64,000 nt of DNA from Solidesulfovibrio magneticus RS-1. Its GTDB lineage: Bacteria > Desulfobacterota > Desulfovibrionia > Desulfovibrionales > Desulfovibrionaceae. The position numbers were made by a program, and so were the translations under genes. The DNA lies in the NCBI RefSeq assembly GCF_000010665.1, contig NC_012796.1, forward strand, positions 1,364,001-1,428,000, written 5' to 3'. This document shows, piece by piece, positions 25,554 through 33,779 of this stretch. The stretch's first letter is position 1, and each line of letters opens with the position of its first letter. The notes beneath the pieces were generated by a model. It was given only the letters and a program-made list of their open reading frames with translations. It had not been told where the DNA came from and did not search any database.

Positions 25554-25869
25554 ATCCCCCAGGACGTGCTCCAGGTCAATGCCGCTCAACGTGGCCTCCG
25601 GGTTTCGTTTATCACGAAAAGAAAAAATGAGGTGACAATTTTCACAAAAGCGGCTAACTTTATTGTCACGCAAGTTTTGCAACTCGTGACAAACTTGGCG
25701 GACACTGTCAATAGGCAGTTTTCGCCAAGCCTGTCGCCGGGTTGCGTTCTGGATCGCAAGTCCATGATTTTGACCGCGGGCCAAGGGAGGTGCGAGGGCA
25801 GGAGCAGTACGTCTATTGCCAACCTGGGGAAGGGCGAATGCAACACGTAAGCAGAGGGTCGAAGAAGGT
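25554..25869. other. Divergent spacer between tunR and the hmc operon
   Basis: This 316-base region must carry the promoters of tunR and hmcA. Besides the TTGTCAC repeats it contains no gene. I do not see a clear sigma-70 or sigma-54 promoter for hmcA. Confidence 0.5.
25632..25692. promoter_or_regulatory. Candidate operator cluster between tunR and hmcA
   Basis: An inverted repeat of 8-bp arms (TTGTCACG at 25663-25670, CGTGACAA at 25685-25692) lies in the divergent spacer, with a third half-site GTGACAA at 25632-25638. The surrounding bases are A/T-rich. Binding by TunR to control itself is plausible, but I cannot confirm its motif. Confidence 0.45.
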
Positions 25870-27627
25870 ATGAAAAACGGAAAACGGCGCATGAGACAGC
25901 TGCTGGCCGTCCTGGCCATTTGCGGCATTGGCGGCTTGTCCGCTTTGCCGATAGGCCGGGCCACCGCCGCCCAGCCGGCCAGCGACAAGCAGCGGGCCGA
26001 CATCGTCACCATTGACGAGATGAAGGCCTACGGCAAATTGTCGCAACCCACCGTGGCGTTTTTGCACGACAAGCACACCACGGCTTTGGGCAAGCAGAAA
26101 GACTTTTACAAGAAAGAGTGCGGCACCTGCCACCTGTCCAACAAGGACGGCGTGATGCAGCTTGGATACATGAGCGAGGGCAAGCCTGTATCCGGCGAGA
26201 AGCTGCGCGACAACTACCACAACAACTGCATCAGCTGTCACAAGGACATGGCGGCCGCCGGCCAGAAGACCGGCCCCACCGACGTCCAGTGCAAAGGCTG
26301 CCACAACGCCACTCCTGACGTGGCCTCCAACTGGCAGCCCATCGTCGTGGACAAGCGGCTGCACTACCGCCACGCCGCCACCCAGGAAAAAGCCGACAAC
26401 AAGTGCGGCGCCTGCCACCACATCTTCAGCGAGAAGACCGGCAAGACCGCTCCCGCGCCCAAGCCGGAGGAAGTCCCCGGTTCCTGCTCGTACTGCCACG
26501 GCGAGAAGACCACCGTGGTGGAAAACCGCCAGCCCAAGGAGATCCGCTCCCTGCGCTTGGCCGCCCACGGCGAATGCGTGACCTGCCACAAGGCCACCGC
26601 CGCCGCCGGCAAGGACGTGCCCACCGGCCCGGTCACCTGCGCCGGCTGCCATGGCCCCCTGGATCAGAAGGCCATCGCCGAGACGTCCTTAAAGAAAGTT
26701 CCCCAGGGCGCGGACCTGCGCATCAAGCGCGGCCAGCCCGACTACGCCATGGTGCGCCCGGCCGAGGTCCAGACTTCCCTGGCCGTGGCCGGCAAGCCCT
26801 ATGCCGGCATGCCCGCCGTGCCCTTTGACCACAAGTACCATGAAGCCAAGAGCGAGACCTGCGTGTCCTGCCACCACGCCGCCCTGTCCTCCTGCTCGGC
26901 CAAGTGCCACACCCCGGCCGGCGTGAAGGAAGGCGGATTCGTGACCCTGGAAGGCGCCATGCACAACGTCGGCGCGACCCAGAGCTGCGCCGGCTGCCAC
27001 GCCGTGGTCCAGAAAAAGCCCGAATGCGCCGGCTGCCACGACGCCATGCAAAAGGGCATCGGCGGCGTGGACAAGTGCGGTTCCTGCCATGTGCCCGGCG
27101 ACGCCGCCCTGCAGGAAGCCATGACCTCCATGATGGCCAAGCCGGCCAGCGCCGACACCGCCGCCGCCGAAGCCGACCTGGCCAAGAAGCTGCTGGCCGG
27201 CAAGCGCGACGCCACCACGACCTTCCCGGCCGAGGACATCCCCCAGACCGTGACCATCGGGTCCCTGTCCAAGGATTACGAGCCGTCGGTCCTGCCCCAC
27301 CGCCAGATCGTCCAGGCCATGCTTGACGGCATGAAGGACAGCAAGCTGGCCGGGGCCTTCCACGCCACCGACGCCGCCGTGTGCCAGGGCTGCCACCACA
27401 ACAGCCCGGCCTCGAAGACGCCGCCGCGTTGCGGCAACTGCCACCAGGCCGTCGAAACGACCGCCGCCTCCGCCCGTCCGGCGCTCAAGGCCGCCTACCA
27501 CAACCAGTGCATGGGCTGTCACAAGGCAATGGGCATCGAGGGCAAGGTCGTCAGCAAGGCTCCGGGCGCCAAGCCCGTGCCTGCCGCCACGGACTGCGCC
27601 GGTTGCCACAAGGAAAAGAAGAAATAG
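25870..27627 (+). CDS. hmcA: High-molecular-weight cytochrome c HmcA (16 haems)
   Basis: The 585-residue periplasmic protein has a Sec signal peptide (about 1-34, [16 protein letters not shown]...). I count 15 CxxCH haem sites plus one CxxxCH (SSCSAKCH, about residue 343), making 16, as in the Hmc cytochrome. The spread is uneven, with a haem-free gap of about 120 residues before the last four. It receives electrons from periplasmic cytochrome c3 and hydrogenases and passes them to the membrane Hmc complex. The start ATG follows AGAAGGT. It is somewhat longer than the D. vulgaris protein (about 545). Confidence 0.95.
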   Translation: MKNGKRRMRQLLAVLAICGIGGLSALPIGRATAAQPASDKQRADIVTIDEMKAYGKLSQPTVAFLHDKHTTALGKQKDFYKKECGTCHLSNKDGVMQLGYMSEGKPVSGEKLRDNYHNNCISCHKDMAAAGQKTGPTDVQCKGCHNATPDVASNWQPIVVDKRLHYRHAATQEKADNKCGACHHIFSEKTGKTAPAPKPEEVPGSCSYCHGEKTTVVENRQPKEIRSLRLAAHGECVTCHKATAAAGKDVPTGPVTCAGCHGPLDQKAIAETSLKKVPQGADLRIKRGQPDYAMVRPAEVQTSLAVAGKPYAGMPAVPFDHKYHEAKSETCVSCHHAALSSCSAKCHTPAGVKEGGFVTLEGAMHNVGATQSCAGCHAVVQKKPECAGCHDAMQKGIGGVDKCGSCHVPGDAALQEAMTSMMAKPASADTAAAEADLAKKLLAGKRDATTTFPAEDIPQTVTIGSLSKDYEPSVLPHRQIVQAMLDGMKDSKLAGAFHATDAAVCQGCHHNSPASKTPPRCGNCHQAVETTAASARPALKAAYHNQCMGCHKAMGIEGKVVSKAPGAKPVPAATDCAGCHKEKKK

Positions 27628-27655
27628 GACCCAAACCAGCAGAGGTCTCGCTACA

Positions 27656-28708
27656 ATGAAACGTAGACACTTTCTGGGCCTTCTGGGCGCGGCCGGCGTC
27701 ACCCTGGGCTCCGGCGCGACGGCCAAGGCCGCGTCGCTTGGCGACGTCAAGGGACTGCCCAACGCGGGCGGCGTGCTCTTCGACGCCTCGCGCTGCATCG
27801 GCTGCCGCAAATGCGAAGCGGCCTGCAACCAGGTCAACGACCTGCCCAAGCCCGCCAAGGCCTTTGACGATCTGACGGTGCTCGACGCCACGCGCCGCAC
27901 CGACGGCAAAACCTACACCATCGTCAACAAGTACGTCCCGGATGCCGGCAAGCCGCCGGTCTTCCGCAAGATCCAGTGCAACCATTGCATGGAGCCGGCC
28001 TGCGCCTCGGCCTGCTTCGTGGCGGCTTTCAAGAAGTCCGAAACCGGCGCGGTGGTCTACGACCCCGACGTCTGCGTCGGCTGCCGCTACTGCATGGTGG
28101 CCTGCCCGTTCAACATCCCGGCTTACGAGTACGACAAGGCCTTCACTCCCCGGGTCATGAAATGCACCATGTGCCAGCCGCGCCTGCTCGAAGGCAAGCT
28201 GCCCGGCTGCGTCGAGGCCTGCCCCAAGGAAGCCCTCGTCTTCGGCAAGCGCCGCGAACTGCTCAACCTGGCCTGGGACCGCATCGGCGGCAATCCCGGA
28301 CGCTACGTCGAGCATGTCTACGGCGAGCGCGAGATGGGCGGCACGAGCTGGCTGACCATCGCGCCCAAGCCGTCCTTTGCCGCCATCGGCATGGATGAAA
28401 ACCTCGGCACCACCTCCGCGCCGGAGCTGACCTCCGGAGCCCTGGCCGCCGTGCCCGCCGTGGCCGGCATCTGGCCGGTGCTGCTGACCGGGCTTTACGC
28501 CATCAGCAAGCGCAAGGAAAAGATCGCCGAGTCCGAGAAGCAGGCCGCCGTGGCCGCGGCCATCGCCAAGGCCAGCGCCGACGCCGAGGCCAAGCTGGCC
28601 GAGGAACTGGCCAAGGCCGAGGTCGCGGGCAAGCGGCGCATCGAGGTCGAGGTCAAAAAGGCCCTGGAAGCCGCCGCCAAGGCCGGCGAAGAAGGGGAGG
28701 ACGCGTAA
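27656..28708 (+). CDS. hmcB: Hmc complex iron-sulfur subunit HmcB
   Basis: The 350-residue protein starts with a twin-arginine motif ([12 protein letters not shown]) and contains four 4Fe-4S cysteine sets: [40 protein letters not shown] and CTMCQPRL...[10 protein letters not shown] membrane helix (about 260-283, [18 protein letters not shown]) anchors it. The last 65 residues are a charged, probably coiled-coil tail on the cytoplasmic side. It carries electrons between HmcA and the membrane subunits. Its stop overlaps the hmcC start (TAATG). Confidence 0.93.
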   Translation: MKRRHFLGLLGAAGVTLGSGATAKAASLGDVKGLPNAGGVLFDASRCIGCRKCEAACNQVNDLPKPAKAFDDLTVLDATRRTDGKTYTIVNKYVPDAGKPPVFRKIQCNHCMEPACASACFVAAFKKSETGAVVYDPDVCVGCRYCMVACPFNIPAYEYDKAFTPRVMKCTMCQPRLLEGKLPGCVEACPKEALVFGKRRELLNLAWDRIGGNPGRYVEHVYGEREMGGTSWLTIAPKPSFAAIGMDENLGTTSAPELTSGALAAVPAVAGIWPVLLTGLYAISKRKEKIAESEKQAAVAAAIAKASADAEAKLAEELAKAEVAGKRRIEVEVKKALEAAAKAGEEGEDA

Positions 28709-29880
28709 TGACGACGGAAACTCAGAAAGGGACGCTTTTCACTCCCTGGAACATCGTCGCCGGCATCATCCTGGCCGCCGGCGTCGTGGTCACCATCATG
28801 CGCTTCACCATGGGCCTGGGCGCGGTGACCAACCTCTCCGACAACAACCCCTGGGGCATCTGGATCGGGTTTGACCTGCTGTGCGGCGTCGCCCTGGCCG
28901 CCGGTGGCTACACCACCTCGGCCGCCTGCTACATTTTCGGGTTCAAGCGCTTTCACGGCGCGGTGCGCCCGGCCATCCTGACGGCCTTTCTGGGCTACGC
29001 CCTGGTCGTTTTTGCCCTCAACTACGACGTCGGCCGCCCCTGGCGTCTGCCGTACCCGATCTTCTACCAGCAGGGGACCACGTCCATCCTGTTCGAAGTC
29101 GGTCTGTGCGTGTTCATCTACTTGACGGTGCTGTTCCTCGAATACCTGCCGGCCGCCCTGGAGTGGAAGCGGGGCTTTGACAAGTACCGCGACATCCTGG
29201 TCAAGCTGACCATGGGCCTGACCATCCTGGGCGTCATCCTCTCGACCCTGCACCAGAGCTCGCTGGGCGCGCTGTACCTCATCGCCCCGTCCAAGCTGCA
29301 TCCCCTGTGGTACACGCCGTACCTGCCGGTCATGTTCTTCATGTCCAGCATGTTCGCCGGCATGTCCATGGTCATCTTCGAGGGAACGCTGTCCCACAAG
29401 CACTTCCATCACAAGATGGACGACGAATACAACCTTGGCTACGAAGACCTGCAGATGGCCTTCTCCAAGGCGGCCGCCTGGATCATGGCCGGCTACCTGG
29501 CCATGAAGGTCTTCGGCCTGGCCATGGACAACCGCTGGCAGTACCTGGGCACCGGCTACGGCGTGTGGTGGCTCACCGAAGTCGTCGGCTTCGTGGCCCT
29601 GCCGTGCTACGCCTACGCCGTGGCCTACCGCGACCGCAACCTGAAGCTCGCCCGGTTCACCGCCCTGTGGACGGTGCTCGGCATCGTGCTCAACCGCTTC
29701 AACATCAGCCTGGTGGCCTTTAACTGGCAGCTGCCCAGCGTTGACCGCTACTTCCCGAGCGCGGGCGAGATCATCATCTCCTTGTTCGTGGTCACCATCG
29801 GCGTCATCGCCTTCCGGTTCATCGTCACCCGGATGCCCATTTTCTACGTGCATCCGGCTTACAAAGACTCGTCCCACTAG
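28708..29880 (+). CDS. hmcC: Hmc complex NrfD-like membrane subunit HmcC
   Basis: This 390-residue polytopic protein has about ten membrane helices and follows the NrfD/PsrC family pattern (opening TPWNIVAGIILAAGVVVTIMRFTMGLG, then NPWGIWIGFDLLCGVALAAGGYTTSA). NrfD-type subunits hold the quinone or proton-path part of such complexes. No haem-c or Fe-S motif is present, as expected. It overlaps hmcB by one base and is followed by the tiny hmcD gene. Confidence 0.93.
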   Translation: MTTETQKGTLFTPWNIVAGIILAAGVVVTIMRFTMGLGAVTNLSDNNPWGIWIGFDLLCGVALAAGGYTTSAACYIFGFKRFHGAVRPAILTAFLGYALVVFALNYDVGRPWRLPYPIFYQQGTTSILFEVGLCVFIYLTVLFLEYLPAALEWKRGFDKYRDILVKLTMGLTILGVILSTLHQSSLGALYLIAPSKLHPLWYTPYLPVMFFMSSMFAGMSMVIFEGTLSHKHFHHKMDDEYNLGYEDLQMAFSKAAAWIMAGYLAMKVFGLAMDNRWQYLGTGYGVWWLTEVVGFVALPCYAYAVAYRDRNLKLARFTALWTVLGIVLNRFNISLVAFNWQLPSVDRYFPSAGEIIISLFVVTIGVIAFRFIVTRMPIFYVHPAYKDSSH

Positions 29881-29895
29881 GACAGGGGAATAGCC

Positions 29896-30030
29896 ATGTT
29901 CAATACGTTGCAAGACCTGATGCTCCACAACAAGAGCATCACCTACGTCCTCATGGGCGTCGTGCTGATCTGCTTCGTCGGATTCTGGCACTTCCTCACG
30001 GACAAGGAAGAGCGTAAACGCCGCTACTAG
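29896..30030 (+). CDS. hmcD: Hmc complex small membrane subunit HmcD
   Basis: This 44-residue protein (MFNTLQDLMLHNKSITYVLM...) has a single membrane helix at about 15-34 and a basic C-terminal end (KEERKRRY), so the C-terminus is predicted in the cytoplasm. Its place between hmcC and hmcE, and its size (D. vulgaris HmcD is of similar length), identify it. The ATG at 29896 lies 15 bases after the hmcC stop. Confidence 0.9.
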   Translation: MFNTLQDLMLHNKSITYVLMGVVLICFVGFWHFLTDKEERKRRY

Positions 30031-30064
30031 GCTGATCGGACCGCGATCGCCAAGGAGAACACCA

Positions 30065-30742
30065 ATGTATGCATTCCTGACGGGTCCGATGCTGTGGCTG
30101 TCGTTCGCCATATGCATCCTCGGCTGCGCCTGGCGCGCCTATATGTACGTCAAGGGCCTCAGCTGGCAGCTCGACCGGGTGGCTTACGGCCATAATACCG
30201 ATCTGGCCGTCAAAGGGGCGCTCAAGTCCATCTTCCACTGGCTCATTCCCTTTGCCTCGTGCAGCTGGCGGGCCAAGCCGGTCTTTGCCACGGCCTTCTT
30301 CCTGCTGCACATCGGCCTGGTCATCGTGCCGATCTTCCTCTACGCCCACGTTATGATCGTGGCCGAGCGCTTCGGCGTGTCCTGGCCGACCATGCCTGAC
30401 GGGCTGGCCGACATCCTGACCATCCTGGCCATTCTGGCCGGCCTGTTCATCCTGTTGCGCCGCTTCGGCTTAAGCGAAGTGCGCATCATCACCACCCGCC
30501 AGGATCTGGGGATCATGGCGATCAGCCTCGCCCCCCTGGTCACCGGCTTCGTGGCCGCCCACCAGAGCGGCGACGGCAACGGTTGGCTTCTGGCCCACAT
30601 CATCACCGGCGAAATCTGGCTCATCGCCGTGCCGTTCACCAAGCTGTCCCACGCCGTGCTGTTCTTCTGCTCCCGGGCCCAGATCGGGATCGACTTCGGC
30701 ACCAAGCGCGGCGGTCAGCGCGGCAGCGGCATCGTCTGGTAA
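30065..30742 (+). CDS. hmcE: Hmc complex NarI-like membrane subunit HmcE
   Basis: The 225-residue membrane protein has about six helices and resembles the NarI/DsrM cytochrome b-type subunits. Possible haem-b histidines lie in helices near LLHIGLVIVPIFLYAHVMIV and near the C-terminal FTKLSHAVLFF. It would pass electrons between the membrane quinone or HmcC side and cytoplasmic HmcF. It sits between hmcD and hmcF with spacings of 34 and 36 bases and an AAGGAG-type site. Confidence 0.92.
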   Translation: MYAFLTGPMLWLSFAICILGCAWRAYMYVKGLSWQLDRVAYGHNTDLAVKGALKSIFHWLIPFASCSWRAKPVFATAFFLLHIGLVIVPIFLYAHVMIVAERFGVSWPTMPDGLADILTILAILAGLFILLRRFGLSEVRIITTRQDLGIMAISLAPLVTGFVAAHQSGDGNGWLLAHIITGEIWLIAVPFTKLSHAVLFFCSRAQIGIDFGTKRGGQRGSGIVW

Positions 30743-30778
30743 ACCGGCCGGCGGGATATCGCCAAGGAGTGACACGTC

Positions 30779-32188
30779 ATGCCTGAAGGGATTTATTGCA
30801 ACAAGCGGCCGATCACGACGGAGGAGGAGCTCAAGGCTCTGCTCTCCGATACGCGCGGCACGAAATACTACGAGGAAATGCTGTCGCTGGAGGTTGACCG
30901 CGAAAAACTGTGGGCAACCATCCAGAAAACCTGCAAATCGCGCACGAAAACCTGGCTCGATGTCTGTGCCCGGTGCGGCCTGTGCGCCGACTCCTGCTTC
31001 CTGTATCTGGTCAACGACTGCAAGCCCGAGCAGGTGCCGTCGTACAAGATCCAGTCCACCCTGGGCGAGATCGTTCGCCGCAAGGGCGACGTGGACAACG
31101 CGTTCATGCGCCATGCCATGGAAGTGGCCTGGTCCCAGTGCACCTGCTGCAACCGCTGCGCCATGTATTGCCCCCACGGCATCGATATGGGCGTCATGAT
31201 GGGCTACACCCGCGGCTTGCTCTATTCCCAGGGATTCGTGCCTTGGGAACTCAAGATCGGCGCGGGCATGCACCGGGTCTACCGGGCCCAGATGGACGTC
31301 ACCACCGAGGATTGGGTGGAGACGTGCGAATGGATGGCCGAGGAGCAGCAGGACGATTGGCCGGGTCTTGAGATCCCCGTCGACAAGGAAGACGCGGACA
31401 TCATGTACACCTGCAACGCCCGCGAACCCAAACACTATCCCGAGGACTTGGCTGAGGCGGCCATCCTGTTCCACATCGCTGGCGAGAATTGGACCGTGCC
31501 CAGCGAAGGTTGGGAGCAGACCAGCCTGTCCATGTTCGCCGGCGACTGGGAAGCCTGCAAGCTGCAGGTGGAAAACGTCTACGCCGCCATCGATCGCCTC
31601 AAGCCCAAGCGGGTCATCGGCACCGAATGCGGCCACGCCCACCGGGCCACGGTCATCGAAGGCCCCTTCTGGGCCGGTCGTCCCGACGGCCAGCCGCCCG
31701 CGCCCTACATCCACTACGTCCAGTGGGTGGCCGAGGCGCTTCGCGAAGGCAAGCTCAAGATCGATCCGGCCAAGCGGATCAAGCAGCCCGTCACCTACCA
31801 GGATTCCTGCAACTATATCCGCAACTGGGGCCTGGCCGAGACCGCCCGCGAGATCCTGTCGTATCTCGTCGAACCCGGCTATCTCATTGAAATGACCCCT
31901 AACAAAGAGCATAACTACTGCTGCGGCGGCGGCGGCGGCTTCAACGGCATCGGCAAGTTCCGGCCCCAGCGCAACAAGGCGCTTTTGACCAAGCGCGACC
32001 AGATCCTGGCCACCGGGGCCAAGCTGGTCATCGCACCCTGCCACAACTGCTGGGACGCCATCCGCGACCTCGAGGAAGAGTACCACATCCACATCGACTG
32101 GAGCTTCCTCAAGCCGCTGCTGCTGAAAATGGTCATCGTGCCCGAACACCTCAAGCCCAAGGACGAGGAAGAGGGCGACGAGGAATAG
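30779..32188 (+). CDS. hmcF: Hmc complex cytoplasmic iron-sulfur subunit HmcF (HdrD-like)
   Basis: The 469-residue protein lacks a signal peptide. It has two 4Fe-4S sets near the N-terminus ([11 protein letters not shown], about 64-74, and [16 protein letters not shown], about 121-131) and C-terminal CCG-domain motifs ([23 protein letters not shown]), the arrangement of heterodisulfide reductase subunit D. It is the cytoplasmic electron exit of the complex toward the sulfate-reduction machinery. The final residues are strongly acidic (KDEEEGDEE). Confidence 0.94.
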   Translation: MPEGIYCNKRPITTEEELKALLSDTRGTKYYEEMLSLEVDREKLWATIQKTCKSRTKTWLDVCARCGLCADSCFLYLVNDCKPEQVPSYKIQSTLGEIVRRKGDVDNAFMRHAMEVAWSQCTCCNRCAMYCPHGIDMGVMMGYTRGLLYSQGFVPWELKIGAGMHRVYRAQMDVTTEDWVETCEWMAEEQQDDWPGLEIPVDKEDADIMYTCNAREPKHYPEDLAEAAILFHIAGENWTVPSEGWEQTSLSMFAGDWEACKLQVENVYAAIDRLKPKRVIGTECGHAHRATVIEGPFWAGRPDGQPPAPYIHYVQWVAEALREGKLKIDPAKRIKQPVTYQDSCNYIRNWGLAETAREILSYLVEPGYLIEMTPNKEHNYCCGGGGGFNGIGKFRPQRNKALLTKRDQILATGAKLVIAPCHNCWDAIRDLEEEYHIHIDWSFLKPLLLKMVIVPEHLKPKDEEEGDEE

Positions 32189-32247
32189 GGAAGAGGTGCG
32201 CCTAACCGCACGCAACCTCCACCTCTAACACGAAATAGGGGTTTGGA

Positions 32248-33177
32248 ATGTTCAATAAGATCCTGTTTGCGACAACCGGTTCGCCGGAATGCGACAGCGC
32301 CGCCCGCGTGGCCTTCGACATGGCCCGCCAGTACGGCTCCAAGCTGACGCTTTTCCACGTGCTCGGCATCCCGGGCAAGGGCGACAGCAATCTCGTCATC
32401 GACACCCGCACCGGCGAGGAAGTCGATGCCGACGCCGAATACCTGGAAGGCGTGGCCGAAGAGCTGCGCACCACCTACGCCAACCAGCTCGAAGCCCTGC
32501 CGGGCGTCGAGATCGAAGTGGCCGTGGGCGTTCCCTCCCGCGAGGTGCTGCGCATCGCCCGGGCCAAGGACGTGGACATGATCGTCCTGTGCGGTCCGTC
32601 CGAAGGCCAGCAGTCCGGCTTCTACAAGCGCGGCGTGGTCGGCGACAACCTGCGCAAGGTGGCCAAGGCCGCCCGCTGCCCGGTGCTGACCGTCAGCCGT
32701 CCGTCCGCTTCCTTCTGGGGCGGATTCTCCAATATCGTGTTTGCCACGGACTTCTCCAAGGCGTCCGAGTCGGCCTTCCAGTTCGCCAAGACCGTGGTCA
32801 AGGCCGTGGACGGCGAGCTGCACATGTTCCACTGCGTGGATTTGAGCCGCTTCCAGTCGCCCATCGCCCTGACCCAGGACGGCATCGAAGCCAAACTGGC
32901 CGAGTCCCGCCGTCGGCTGCACCACGAATACGCCACCCAACTCGGGGATTTCAAAAGATATACTTCCGAGGTATGGGAGGGCACGCCCTACGTCGAAATC
33001 GTCAAGTTCGCCCGTGAACGCCAGGCCGACCTCATCGTCATGGCCCACCACGCCCGCGACGTCGATCCCGACGAACGGCCCTTCGGCAGCACCCTGGAAC
33101 AGGTCATCGTGCGGGCCTCCTGCCCCGTGGTGAGCGTCAACCGTCCCGACAAGCTGCCCCAGGCGGCCGAGGCGTAA
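32248..33177 (+). CDS. Tandem universal stress protein
   Basis: The 309-residue protein contains two Usp domains: about 1-148 (MFNKILFATTGSPECDSAARVAFDMARQYGSKL ... RCPVLTVSRP) and about 155-300 (NIVFATDFSKASESAFQFAKTVV ... ASCPVVSVNRP). Neither domain has a clean GxxG-9x-GS/T ATP-binding loop; the second ends LEQVIVRASCPVV. It lies 59 bases after hmcF, close enough for the same transcript, and it may respond to redox or energy stress. The Hmc locus of D. vulgaris continues with rrf1-rrf2 instead. Confidence 0.88.
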   Translation: MFNKILFATTGSPECDSAARVAFDMARQYGSKLTLFHVLGIPGKGDSNLVIDTRTGEEVDADAEYLEGVAEELRTTYANQLEALPGVEIEVAVGVPSREVLRIARAKDVDMIVLCGPSEGQQSGFYKRGVVGDNLRKVAKAARCPVLTVSRPSASFWGGFSNIVFATDFSKASESAFQFAKTVVKAVDGELHMFHCVDLSRFQSPIALTQDGIEAKLAESRRRLHHEYATQLGDFKRYTSEVWEGTPYVEIVKFARERQADLIVMAHHARDVDPDERPFGSTLEQVIVRASCPVVSVNRPDKLPQAAEA

Positions 33178-33219
33178 GCCCCCACAACCTCCCGGGGACG
33201 CAAAAGGAGAAAGGGAAAC

Positions 33220-33576
33220 ATGCCCAAGACCATCCTTATCGTGGACGACGATCCCAATATCCGGGAATACCTGGAGACTCTGCTCACCGACAACGGCTAC
33301 GAAACCATCGTCGCCGAAAACGGGGAAAAGGCCCTGGAAGTGCTGGCCGCCCATTCGCCCGACCTGATCACGCTCGACATCGAGATGCCGGACAAGACCG
33401 GGCCGTGGTTCAACCGGGCGCTGCAGCGGGGCAAGACCTACGCCAACATCCCCATCATCGTCATCACCGGCCACACGGGGCTCAAGTACGTGATCCCCAA
33501 CGCCGTGGGGTCCTTGAGCAAGCCCTTTGAACAAAAGGAACTGCTCGATCTCGTGCGCGAAACCATAGGCTCTTAA
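33220..33576 (+). CDS. Single-domain response regulator downstream of hmc
   Basis: The 118-residue receiver has the aspartate in LITLDIEMPD (about 53), VITGHTGLKYVIPNA, and lysine in LSKPF. It is a close paralogue of the receiver at 21524. Its location after hmc and usp resembles that of rrf1 in D. vulgaris, also a lone receiver; orthology is a guess. AAGGAG precedes the ATG. The kinase after the following hairpin is the likely partner. Confidence 0.86.
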   Translation: MPKTILIVDDDPNIREYLETLLTDNGYETIVAENGEKALEVLAAHSPDLITLDIEMPDKTGPWFNRALQRGKTYANIPIIVITGHTGLKYVIPNAVGSLSKPFEQKELLDLVRETIGS

Positions 33577-33619
33577 TCCCGTCCCCCGGGGCGCGGCCAC
33601 CCGCCGCGCCCCGGGGACG
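33577..33619 (+). terminator. GC-rich hairpin between receiver and kinase genes
   Basis: An almost perfect stem (CGTCCCCCGGGGCGCGG with CCGCGCCCCGGGGACG, one bulged C) follows the receiver stop and is trailed by GTCTTGAG. It may be a terminator or processing site; it lacks a proper U-run. Confidence 0.5.
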
Positions 33620-33779
33620 GTCTTGAGCCAAACACGCGGCTTGGCTCGCCCCGACCGCCTGCGCGGTCCAGGCAACGCCGGAGCGTTTCGGGCCATCCCG
33701 AATGCGCCGGACGCCTGCCGGTCTCCGGTCTCGTCCGACCGCCGCCGGCCCGGCGGCCAAGGCGACAAGGACCACGGCC

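Noticed and set aside
25630-25650. Rex-like site (TTGTGAAAATTGTCAC on the minus strand) before hmcA
   Set aside because: Only one half matches the Rex consensus. The second half fits the TTGTCAC repeats better.
25816-25869. Earlier hmcA start at 25816
   Set aside because: It would put 18 residues before the signal peptide. The ATG at 25870 has a ribosome-binding site and gives a normal Sec signal.
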